NCBI GenBank assembly: GCA_017506865.1
Contig: JAFCMP010000030.1
Location: forward strand, 62,001-126,000
Length of the DNA stretch: 64,000 nucleotides
Direction: 5' to 3'
Source of the DNA: Tribonema minus
Lineage: Eukaryota > Sar > Xanthophyceae > Tribonematales > Tribonemataceae
Part shown: one piece after another, positions 1 through 11,100 of the stretch
Layout of the letters: every line of letters starts with the position of its first letter
How positions within the stretch are numbered: the first letter of the stretch is position 1
Translations under genes and position numbers: made by a program
The notes under the pieces: generated by a model
What the model was told of the DNA's origin: nothing
The model's input: only the letters and a program-made list of their open reading frames with translations
Databases searched by the model: none

Positions 1-1009
1 CACTAGTGGACTGGACTTGCTGTACAAATGAACGAGCTCCTAGAGCGGTTCACACCGCAACAAGCACGGACACTCCATTTCATCTGATGCACAATGGTTT
101 TAACAATGTCTCGCTACCTCAAGTCTGGAAGTTACATACGTCTTAAATCTGTTTGTCTAATAGCTGTCAAACTTGGCTCTGAGATCGTTGCAACTGTAGT
201 CTAAGGAGTAGAAGACAATGGATGGAAGGCAGCCGTGAGGTACATAGTCAAGTGCAGAACTGCCAGGCAATGCTTCGGTCGCTCTAGGGGTGGCTCCACG
301 AAGACATGCCGAAAATATTTTCTCAGCGGCGGGTCCTCAAATTGCAGCGACCTTCATTCACTACCACGACACACCAGCAACCGGCGCAAGACAAGGTGCG
401 CGTGTGTGACTTTCAATTGTAAAGCTATCTGCCACGCGTTGAAGTACCAGGCTGCACTGCGCCACCCACCCTGGGTCACACGTCGCTTCATTTTTAGGTT
501 GGCCGTGTCCTCGGCATCGATTGCCTTGGAGAGCAGACGCCAGCGTTGAAGTGCAGATCATCCACTGCGCGCAACACACACACGGGGGTTGTGACTTTGC
601 TTGCCTTGGTGCATACCGACGCAACGAGCCCAGTGCATCAATGTGCGGCAGAGCGCACCACAGCGCATACAGTACAGTAGTACTTCATTGTAAACAACGC
701 AGCAGGATGGCCAAAGAAAGCAGATCTGATGGAACATCTCTGTTTGTACCACGCTTCAAGTGTCACCTGCCCTGGTGAACTACACGCCACCAGCCTTTGT
801 TGTGCTTTAGCATGTACTCTGTTCGTGCAACATCAAGAATTTCACGTAAGTGAGAAACTGTTTCTTGCAACGAATCACCTGATTCCTCTCGATACAAATT
901 GTCACATGAAGAGTTTGACCTGCCCATCCTTGCGCCGCTTCTGCTCACATACTACCTCTGTTGTCCACCGGCAATGTGCATTAACGCAGGCAGCTTCCAG
1001 TGTTTGATC
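1..1009. other. non-coding or unassigned sequence
   Basis: I see no convincing exon, RNA gene or repeat here. Short open frames exist on both strands, but they lack a family resemblance, a splice-site framework or a composition that would set them apart from chance. The last 110 bases are open in frame with the next gene; the preferred start is at 1010 because a signal peptide begins there. Confidence 0.5.
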
Positions 1010-1462
1010 ATGTTCTCACACAAGGCGGCGTACTACTACCTGATGCTGGTGGCCATGGTGGCCGCAACGGCTGTCAGCGGAGCGGAGGTGCCGCTGGCCA
1101 GGTCGCTGAGGCGTGGCGATGACTGTCAGATTGGTAGCCTGAGTGGTGGCCATGTCTGCCAGGACGTCTCCACCTGCTGTGACGGTACAACGTCATGCTG
1201 CTGCGCCGACTGCAGCAGCTCTTCGTCGTACCAGACCGCAATCACCAGCGACACCGGCAGCAGCAGCACCATCCCCCCCAAATGCACTACTGCTCCCAGC
1301 AGCTTCCCGTCGGGTACGCAGATCTGTTGCTCCAACGACACTCAGACGGGCTACAAGATTCAGTGCTGTGCGGTGACGTCAAACAAGACGTCATGCCCCG
1401 CTTCCAGGTGCACCTCAACACAGCTTACCGACATTTGCAAAGCCACTGGCCCTTTCGTCTAG
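1010..1462 (+). CDS. small secreted cysteine-rich protein, single exon
   Basis: Predicted 150-residue protein of unknown function, probably exported. The first 24 or so residues form a signal peptide: a Lys after the start, then a hydrophobic run (YYYLMLVAMVAATAVSG) with a likely cut before AEVP. A dibasic RSLRR follows about ten residues later and could be a processing site. The remaining sequence has 16 cysteines, many as CC or CCC clusters (TCC, SCCCADC, ICC, QCC), separated by Ser/Thr-rich linkers, which suggests a disulfide-bonded extracellular domain. The frame is open from 899, but the Met at 1010 is preferred because it starts the hydrophobic segment. No intron is needed. The Cys clusters recall the C-terminal tail of the HIPL-type gene at the other end of the window. 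I do not recognise a named family; function is not inferred beyond secretion. Confidence 0.6.
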   Translation: MFSHKAAYYYLMLVAMVAATAVSGAEVPLARSLRRGDDCQIGSLSGGHVCQDVSTCCDGTTSCCCADCSSSSSYQTAITSDTGSSSTIPPKCTTAPSSFPSGTQICCSNDTQTGYKIQCCAVTSNKTSCPASRCTSTQLTDICKATGPFV

Positions 1463-4256
1463 ACTCTCGGAGAAGCCATGGCTCAGTCCAGTGATTCAGA
1501 ATCGGCCTGACTCTGACTCTCAGAGACAGTGCATTGAGCTCAGACAATCAATCCCGTCCAATATAATATATAGCATAAATACGAATCGACGATGCTGCCT
1601 TTCCGGGAATGACAATTGGCCGAAGCCTCAAGACTGAGGGTGAGACTTCCACCAACTTCAAGTTGTTGAACTTCAGAATCTGGCTCAGCAGCTGCGTAGT
1701 GTTTTCAACATATACAACTGCCCAACCACACACACAAAGCAACATAATACACGGTAAGCGGACACCATCCCGGTCAAATACTGCGCACGGACAGCTGTCC
1801 GCTTCCTTTTCATCTGTGCCACTGTAGCCCACATGCTCGCCGGTCGCTTCCGAGATGTTTCTCAGCATGCATCATATGATCATTGATCAGTAGTTGTTTG
1901 CATAGCGTTTCTCTGTTATGTATGATAGTGGTAGGCTACTAGCAGGCCAGACCGTCAGTGACTGTTGCGAACACTGATGGCATATGATATCAGATATTCT
2001 GAGCAGCCTAGGTCCTGAAATGTACGCGTCTCTCTCTTGCGCGTATACACGTCTGACTGCAGTCATGACTCAGACTCTCGGAGCTGTGGTTCTCAAACGT
2101 TGATTCGGACGCTCGTGCAAGTGATTCTGTTGTGACGAGCACAATGTCATAGTGTACTACAGGATGCCGTGTGATGATTCAACAATTGTTACCTCGAAGT
2201 CTGCCACAGTGGCAATCTTAGTGTCACACGGTGCACCATATGGTGACACAGTGGATTGATGTTGGAGAGTCACCTACGTTAAACTCAGTCTGTTGCAGAT
2301 CTGATACAGCAGACAAGATCGTTCGTTATTGGTTGTTTAGTCCATTACAGACAGAGTACCAGCCCCTTCGTGACCGTAGTACACGTTACCACGGTGCGGT
2401 CAGCTGTATGGTGTGTTGGTGTCTCGACTGCATTGATGCCTGCACGTGTTGCAGTGCAGGCGTGCTACTAGGGCCTAACAGGGGTACAATTGTTTGTTCC
2501 AATGCGCCGGCGGGAGCAATACTGTGGGGAGTTGCAACGCCAAATGTCACATACGGTACAAGATGCCAGTGGGCGGTGTGGTTCCTTGACGCGCAGCTCT
2601 GCTCAGCGCTGCGACGTTCAGGAACTCTTCAACAAAATTCACTCTGTGAGCAGCAACTTTCACATTGGCACTGCAGCCCTCAGCGTGACTCTTGAGAACA
2701 GCGTGTCGTAATCAGCTCCTGCACTATGGGGCTGCAGCGTCCTGGCGCATACGCTCCGGGGCGGCAGAGCGGTACAATGGCCGCCTATTGCGCCAACATA
2801 TGATAGGCTGCACCGGCGGCTGAGCCTGGTGCAGGCACTGCATGCCATGTCGCTGAGCGCATCGGCGCCAGTGACCGTTCCTACCGGTGGCGCTGACGCC
2901 CAGTCACTACGTCAACAGCAGATATACGCGCATCGCCCAGCAATGCTGCTGCTCTGCCTGACAGTGCTTTGGCAGCACCCACAGCGCAGCCTGTCCTGAA
3001 GCTTAACACCCAGCTGCAGCTGCAGCATGCGGCGCATCAGAGCCACCTCAGGCTGCATCAGGCTTTGACAACACTTGCCATTTATGTAGTGCGGCACTGG
3101 TACTAGTAGTACAGCAGAGGCTCAGCAGTTGCAGAGAACCAACTTGAACTCAAACCCGGCAGCGCTGACGGCTGCAATGACAGCCCTATCTGCCGCCATG
3201 CCAGCAGCGTCTGCCCCACGCAGCGGGCCTTGCCAACAAGCCTTAGGGAACAAACCACCTATAATCACCCTGGCACGCGGCGGCAGCAGCCACCATAGCG
3301 CCGGAGTCGGCGGCACTGGGCCAGGCGCTGCGACCGGCAGCTGCCATGTCAGCGGCATCCGCGCCGCTGGCAGCATCTGCAGTGCTGGACGCAGCGGCGG
3401 CGCTCGAGGCAGCGGCGGTGCATAATACAGCAGCGGCAATAGTGGTGGCATAGGCATCGGCAGTGGAGGCGGCAGGAAGCATCAGATTGCAGAGTGTGCA
3501 CGTGGAAACTTGAAGTAGCAACCTCAGGCTGAGGCAGCAATGGAGACCTGCAGCAGCTACTGTACAAGTAGCTCATGGAGCAGCCATCTTGCATGGCAGC
3601 GTGCCTGTTGCACGTGGCAGTGCGCAGGGACATGATGCCATTCCGGGACGTATCAACTGCGCATGGCATTCGCATGTAATTCAAATGCAACCTGTTGGCA
3701 ATGGTTTAAATCTCATGAACAACAATCTGCGCGTCCAAGCGCTTGCAGGCTTGGCAAACAGGTAGTACCCGACAACTGCCGTGCAAGACAGTAGTCTACA
3801 ATTTGCCTTTGTTTTACACATGCATCATGATGGGGTATCAATGATGCAGTTTCAAGACATTGTGATGATGATGATCATGGGCAGTCATAATCATATTATT
3901 TGTACCTTAAGTTAGTATATGTGCTTGAGTTTGCACGGGCAGTTGAACATGCGAACGAGCAGTTTCACCTGGCCATGCGTTCTGCATTTGGAGGGCACGG
4001 TGCACGAGGCATTTGCGATACATCAGACCTCCAACGCGTTCAGCATGTCTGTAGCATGAAAATACAGCTGCAGAGCACATCGCAAGTCAAACTGGACAAA
4101 TGCATACCTCCAAAAGGTTACGCCGATGTCAGGACTTGATGTCAGGTTTTTGCATGTTCATTGATCTGTTCATTGTCTCAAAGAGCTGCACTTGTGTGTC
4201 GCCCAAGCCTTGAGCCTGAGGGAGCATGCACAGTGACTCTTCCTAATACGTGTGAA
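1463..4256. other. intergenic region with a GC-rich low-complexity part
   Basis: No gene is supported. From about 2700 to 3480 the sequence is GC-rich and built of GCAGC/GGC-type triplets, giving Ala/Gly/Ser-rich frames on both strands that look like shadows of composition. An open frame of 154 codons at 2231-2695 has no recognisable domain. Two copies of the CTCTCGGAG motif discussed in the findings lie near 1462 and 2073. Confidence 0.4.
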
Positions 4257-6796
4257 TCAGAACGCATGGAAGTAAAGATTGTACCCCCACTCATTCAAGG
4301 CTAGCTCGCGCAGCTCGCACAGCACACGCTCAGACTGATTATTCTCATCTTCCTCCCGATCTGGCAGGCTGCCCTTTTCGACAAAGAGGCGACCTACCAG
4401 GTGTATGTCTGGCCTGGGCTCGGGCATGCTTGTGGTGATCAGCCAGTTGAGAGCCCCCAGGTTGAGTCCTAGCTGTTGCACTGCCTCCTCGTATGACAGT
4501 GATGGGCTGAAGTCACCGATGTCGATGGACAGGATGTGGCCTGTGACGGCAACGGTAGTGCGCCCTTGAAAGTTGAAGTCAAGCTTGTCGGGTGGGACAA
4601 TGAATGCTTTGTTATCCTCGTCAAGATAACGGGAGGGGTGTGCTGCTGCCAGGAGGCACATCATGCCAGCACCTTCAGAATCCTCCAGCTCCTATAAACA
4701 GAACATGACAGCATGGAGCACAGAAACAAGAGTCGGTGTCATGATACCAGTTTGTCAACACCAGCACACGCTCGAGACATCATGATGAGCCACATGGCAT
4801 TCTTCAAAATAAGGTTCAAAAAACACCCAGCTGTGTGCAGCTTGCACATCATTGTCATGACTTTGAGATCTGTCGCACACCCCTTAGGCTACGACAACAT
4901 ACTGGCGCAGCATGCATACTTCTCATACATCATTTGCGGTTGCAGCAGTTCAAGTCCAGAGGGCAGACTCCAGACTTACTGCAGAGATACAAGCACCAAC
5001 CTGAATTTGGTCTTCCTCATTCAAAGACAGCATACGACCCAGTAGTGACAGCGATTTGCGTACGGCTTCGTCCTGGAAACTGCTGATGAATTTGTCAAGG
5101 GAGTCCTGGTTGATGCTTTCATTGTTGCCAAACCATGACAGTTCAGAGATGTCCTGGGGTAAATGACGCCAAAGAGCAGGGAGCAGCAATATGATGTTAA
5201 CTTTGAACATACAATAGAACAGTACAGATGACTCCGCACGATCATACTTCTATGAATAACGCACTGAGGTGTGTGCCAAAGCCGTTTGCAGAACAAGCAC
5301 TGCAGGCTGAGGCAAGTGCGTTGTGTTGCAAAGTGCTATGATGGGAACAACGAATGTTTTCAGCTATGATGTCTGAGAGGACCTCTGAGCATCTCTGCGG
5401 CGTTATGCGTGGAAGAAGAGCACAAGCACTCAGGGATGACAACAAATTCCACAAACAGCAGCAACGCCTCTCATATATGCTGTCGATGATATAGTTGTTG
5501 TCCGATCATACGCGGTGTGCCGACCCTGTTGCACTGAACACTTTCTGAGAAGTGGAGCAAAATAAATACTTTGAAGTATGCTGTCTAAATTCTGCGTACT
5601 TTCTTGGCGACAGACATCAGTGACAATATCTGTGGGCTACAGCAACAAGACACGTGCGTCAGCTAGCATGTTGTCAGGTATCAATTGCACTGATCACTAG
5701 CACATGCTCATAAGCCACACCTTTTTGACCGTACCTAGCCCAGTGTGCACAGAGCGAGCAGTACTAAACAACGCCCGTCACGGCTGACAGTGCATGGTCT
5801 AAGGTATTGGTAACTGCTGTTGTGATCAACGCCAGTATGCTGTTGCCTGTGCTGTGACTTGCTCTTGAAGCAAGGTACCGTGTGTGCCAATGATACCTTC
5901 TTGGCGCGTGATCCAAACACCAGCATTGCATTGCAAAGTTCAATTCATATATATATGTATACTAGTAGATCATACCTGAACTTTAGCGGCAATGCAGCGC
6001 AGGAGGCGCTCTGGCACTTGTTCCTTCACAAGCATCTCCACAGCCTGTGTGTCCATGGGTCCGCGCAGCAGTTCGCCGTCATAGAGATCGCTGATGGTGA
6101 CCTCTATTGGCAAGAATTCCTCCAAATCTGATATTAACTCAACTCGTAACGCCGTGATGTAAGACTTCCCAAAGTGCTCCTTCGCGTGCTCGCGTGCCTG
6201 CCACTCTGTAATGGTGTCGAATCCTCTGGCTTGACTCTTCCAGTGCCCTGCAGTGCTCTTTCGTTGTCAACTTCATCCCGCATACAGTCTGGGTAAACAG
6301 CTCATCTACATAGGACTTCCCAAACTCTTGCTCAGCGTACTTACGCGCCTTCGATTCTCTGATGGTGTCCAGCCTCAGAATATGCTCCTTAAGTAAATTG
6401 AGGTGCCATCTTGTAGTCCTCGACAGTTCGAACAGATGTTTGCCATACCCGTTCTCTGGTTCTCCATCTTTTTCCATGTCTGCACGCCCCAGCTGTACCG
6501 TCAGTGTCTGCAAGAGCTTGCCCTGTTCCCGCTGCAAGGTCAGCAACTCGCCGACAGCCTTAGTGGCTTCTCGTCTTTGCTCCTTGTTGTCGTCGCAATC
6601 ACCGGCGCCCACTGTTGCTGCTGTACTCATGAGTTGCTGCTGTTGCAGCTGCAACTGCTGCCGTTGCTGCGGCCAGGAGCCGATACTCTTTGTTGACTAC
6701 GCGCCATGGCACGCCCGGAGGATGAAACACAAGGCCATTGACAACGACGATGACAGCGACGAACAGCGCTAGACCAGCTGCGATGACGTGCAACAT
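4257..6796 (-). CDS. unrecognised membrane-anchored protein, multi-exon
   Basis: A gene on the minus strand of unknown function. The proposed start at 6796 opens a strongly hydrophobic N-terminus (MLHVIAAGLALFVAVIVVV), a signal peptide or signal anchor. A Gln-rich stretch and a charged, probably helical region follow (about 6640-6250). Three downstream exons join in phase 0 with canonical sites: one ending at 5976 (donor GTATGA), 5001-5153, and 4257-4691, which ends in a stop after FHAF. The last exon encodes an acidic, folded-looking 145-codon segment. The frame changes near 6600-6660 and again near 6180-6300, where short introns are likely but their exact ends are not settled. The region 6148-6233 resembles 6305-6375 (both encode a DTI...FGKSY-like segment), an internal duplication. 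I find no known domain, and confidence in the whole chain is moderate. Confidence 0.5.
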
Positions 6797-8118
6797 AGTT
6801 GCGTGCCCGATACTGGCGTTGGCACCGACTCTGGTCGTCCAGCGGAGAGAGGCCGCCGGTGTGTGTCTGTTTCTGTTTCTGTTTTTGCGCGCGGTTTATT
6901 CCAAGGTGAAGGGGTTGAACTTGAAAATGCGTGTGTGTCATCGAAGCGGTGTCACACCTTGCCATACACATGTCAAATCCATTGACATCTTGCCGTTGGT
7001 GTTAGACTCTCACATGCACCTGACTGTGCGCGCACACCAGGCCATAATTACGCCAAAAAAAGTGGGCCACCAGGCCTGAGAATGCCAGCAAAAGCGCCTG
7101 TGCTTGTTAGAATTAATGATTATACACTCCTCATTCTGACCCGGTCGGACTCATCAAGCACAAGACATTGAATGGTGCTTGGTCATGAACACACATGTCC
7201 CCTTCGTAGCTTTACTGCTGACCTGCTATTGTGACACCTGATGCGCATGCACTGGCCTCATAGCGAGTTGCTATGGCTCCATCATGAGCGAGTTGCTACG
7301 GTTCCATTCATGTTACATAGGCTGCAACATAGCAGTGCGTGAGCAAGGCCAATGCTTTTAGTGATTCTACGAATGCTGTTGGCAATTGTTGCTGCAGCTC
7401 GCAATTTTTGCACCTTTAAGTGCACGCATCCAAGGACAGCAACCCCCCACCACCCCTTGGTTGAGTAGGCGATAGACCTGGGACCAACGATTGCCAACAG
7501 TCTTTTGATGCCAGTTGGTGACACACGCAGCATAAGTGCGGCACACATGCTGATGTGTGTGGAGATACGCAAGGTAGTCAACTTCAAGTTGCAGTGTGAG
7601 GCCTGGGCTTAATTCATGCTGTGCATCAACAGCGCAGGAACACGCATGTAATCCGCTCCGAGAGTCTGCACTAGGTCTGCCACAAAGTGCTCAATGGCAG
7701 AACACCGACAACGATGAAAACGCATCTTTCATATGGATGTGAAGTCTTGTCAATGAGACAATCACACTTGGAGACTCGACTTGTTGAAAGCAAATGCTGG
7801 CAATTTGAGACACCGTGCTGCAGAAAGCAAACTCAGAGTCTGCTGCAGGCCCCTTGTCAGGCTCTAGACAGGCTACCGCGGCAGCTCCTGTCTCGCACTT
7901 CAGAATGTGATCTGTTGTCATTTGTTGCATCGACAGCACTTCATGCTGTGCAGAGCCCCTGCGCCAGGTTTCTCATCAGGCTTGTACCATGGCACATGGC
8001 AGGATCTTGTCCCGCTCGAACTTCAAGTCTGCCAGCCTGAAGACATGAGGTGTGCTGACGTGCTTCTGACCCCCCCCTCAAAGAAACACTTGAAGTAACC
8101 TAAGCACAGGGGGTGTGT
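6797..8118. other. spacer between two minus-strand genes
   Basis: This 1.3 kb lies downstream of the DUS3 stop codon and upstream of the start of the membrane-anchored gene, so it should hold the DUS3 3' end and the promoter of that gene. I see no exon or RNA gene. A copy of the CTCTCGGAG motif in reverse orientation lies near 7656. No clear polyadenylation or promoter element was identified. Confidence 0.4.
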
Positions 8119-11100
8119 CTACCAGTTTTGTATAGGCTCGGTTTCATCTTCAACGCCGGCTAGGCCGCGGGACACCGAGGGGGCGTAGCTGTTGCTCTTG
8201 TGCTTGGGCTCAAACTGCGTGGGCACATGGCAATGTCAGCAAAGGAACACAGTCAGAGTGAGGCGCAGGTGCAGTCTTAACCCTAACCTTATTGGCCCTA
8301 TACCTGTTTCACAGGGAATCTTAAGATCAGACGCTCATTGCTCAACAGTATCATGGTATTTATAACGGTATGCTTCTCCATGCGGGGATTGTGCCAGGTT
8401 GCAGGACGTGGCAGATGTAAATGACCTTGCAGCAAATGCTCAACGCATGCGCCAATCAGTGTGACGACGAGAAGATGAGTAGACAGGAGGACGGAAACAC
8501 ACATTTGCACCAGCACAACCGTTACGCCTTAGTAGGCACATCAAACACCTACCCTCGTTGCCTCCAGCAATGTCAATTAAAATAAGATGCATAATGGTGC
8601 TTCAAAATCTCAAGACTGCTACCTCAAGCATGCTCACAGAAACTCTTGAACAAGCACAGCTTCCAACAGCACCATCTATAGAAGTTACTGATGCTGCATG
8701 AAAATGGCAGCTGAGGAAGTGCTTGACTATCAAGAAGCTCATCATTGAATCACTTGAATAAAGTTTCCACGGCAAAGCTTGCGTTTTGTCAATCTTGCAG
8801 TCCACCATCTGCACGTCCAGTGGCGGATGTGGCGGCTTTGCTGCCATGGGACCCCGACGTATGGAACGAGAATGTGTGTGAGTCAGGAAAAACAGGAATA
8901 CGTAAAGGTACATAAAACTGCAAAGACCAAGCAGACATGCCAATGTGTTTCATCAAGTAGGATGCCAGCATATATGTCATTTACCTCAAGGCCCTGTGCA
9001 TTGATTACTCAGCTGCTCTCCTAGCGGCAGTTGATGGCAACTTATGATGCATAGACAGCACTCTGCAGCAAGCGTGCGTGATTACCAATACCAAAGCGAA
9101 CAGAAGTATCGACTTCATACCTGGAAGCCCTCAGGCACTGGCCCTAGGAGCATCTCTGATATCTTGATCCAATCGGCGCAATTCTGCAAGAGCAGGGTGC
9201 AAAAGGTGCAATGCAGCCGCACTTCAGAATTCAGAACAGGCCTCTTGTGGGTGGCAGCCGCAATACAACGCAACAGCATTCAACAGAGACAAACTCAAAG
9301 CGTTTAGTTTAAAGCACAACCCCCCTCGTTACATTGCAACATGCCAATCTGCTGCAAACTTGTCAGGTAGGCTCAGTGCCGCTGCAACCTGGTGCAGAGA
9401 CGAGGTGAGCATCGAACGCATTGGGCTTCTGATCCGCTTGAAACCATAACGCTGAAGGGAATAGGGCTCATTTCAAGGTGTGGTTGCAGCAGCACTCAGG
9501 TCACGCTTGCGCAAAGTAAAGATGGATCGATGGAAAGAGCAGCAAACCAGTCTCAAAGGACAACCCAGTATAGACACCTCTGACGAAGCAGGATGCATCA
9601 TTGTTGCGTAGGGCTTGAGCGCTGATTCTCACTGCACAGGCCCTTATCGACAATAACTTTGGAGTGGGCACACGAGTACAAAGCTCACGCTATGTATGAC
9701 AAAAGACAAAGTGGTCATGAAAATATGCTGAACTTCAATGCCAACCCCCGCTCTGCAGTGCTGTACACAAAACTCAGCTAACCATTCGATGTTGCCCTCT
9801 AACCATGCATATGAGCAACAGTATCAGTGAAGCTCAACACCATAGCGAGGCGCGCGCTAATATTGTGAAGCATGATGTTACAGAGCTCTGCGGCATGGTT
9901 GCCAAGGGCGGTGTAATCGCGCGAATTGGTGCAGCGATGTTGACAGTAAGAATGCAAGTACAGCTATGCCTGTGTGTGTCTGTCTTTTCTTCTGCAGCTA
10001 TAGAGTCGGCATATAACTCCAGTGCAAGTAGATTCTCTGACTGAATTTGTTTGAGCAAGGGGGACTAGCCTTGTTGAGATTACATAACAGATCGCGTACC
10101 TGGCTTGACAGCAGCGTCTCCAGGTCGGACCGGCCAAAGAACGGCGGTGGGCGCTCATTAAGACGCTGTGGGGGAGGGGTTAGGGTTAGGGTTTGAGTTA
10201 GTAGGGGCAGAGAGTGGCGCAGGTGAAAAGATCCAGCCTTGTGATGGTGGATCAGTGTTGTCATAGAGATTTGAGCATGTCGGATAGTGGCGTGGTTGCA
10301 GATAGTGGCGTGGTTGGTCGATGTACTCATGGGGGTATTCAGCACAGGGATGCCAGGAACTGAGACGCGTAATGCCGACTGCTGGAACCATTTGAGTCAA
10401 CACTAAGTTAAAATGGAATACCACCACAGCATCATGTGGTGCATACATACATTATTGTGCCACGACGCGTCTGCTCAAAAACGAAGTCATGCGCGCAGCA
10501 TGAGCCAGCAGGCGAATTTAGGGGTGAGAGCATGAGCTACAGTTTGCACACAGTTGGTGCCAGGCTTTGAAAAAGATCCTGTCTGTGTGAGGCATACTTC
10601 GATACTTTGAAGTACTTCCTTTAAATGACAAACTTGACATGACGGTCGACATCTGTACAACTACTGTGTTGTTAATTGGCTGGCTCAGTAGTTCAGAGTG
10701 TCTTAAGCATCTCATTAAATGTGTAGTAAGGCATGCAGGCATCAGACGGCTCTTGCCAATTTGATATACGAAAACACAATTTGTCATGCGATCTTCAAGC
10801 GCGCAAACCCGTGTGCAGGACATTAGTCCCGTGGCTAAAACTGGCTATGGGAAGGAACCAAGCTCGAATGGACCAGGCCGCAATGGAGCCGGCGGAAGCC
10901 GCACTAAGCTTTTTAAGGGCGCTACTCCACTGGCGGCTCGGTGGGTAAGCAGCGCGCTGCACCCACCCCTGCCATGGGCAACACGCCAGGTACCTCAACC
11001 GAGCGTAGCCAAACATCATCCAATGCAAACGCATCGGAGAGCGCAGCGTCGTCGCCCGCACTGCCCCAGAGACCTGTGATACCTCTGGCTAGGGCTGGTG

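Noticed and set aside
2231-2695. 154-codon open frame with many cysteines
   Set aside because: No signal peptide or domain, Cys not in the clusters of the neighbouring secreted protein, and random long frames are common in this window.
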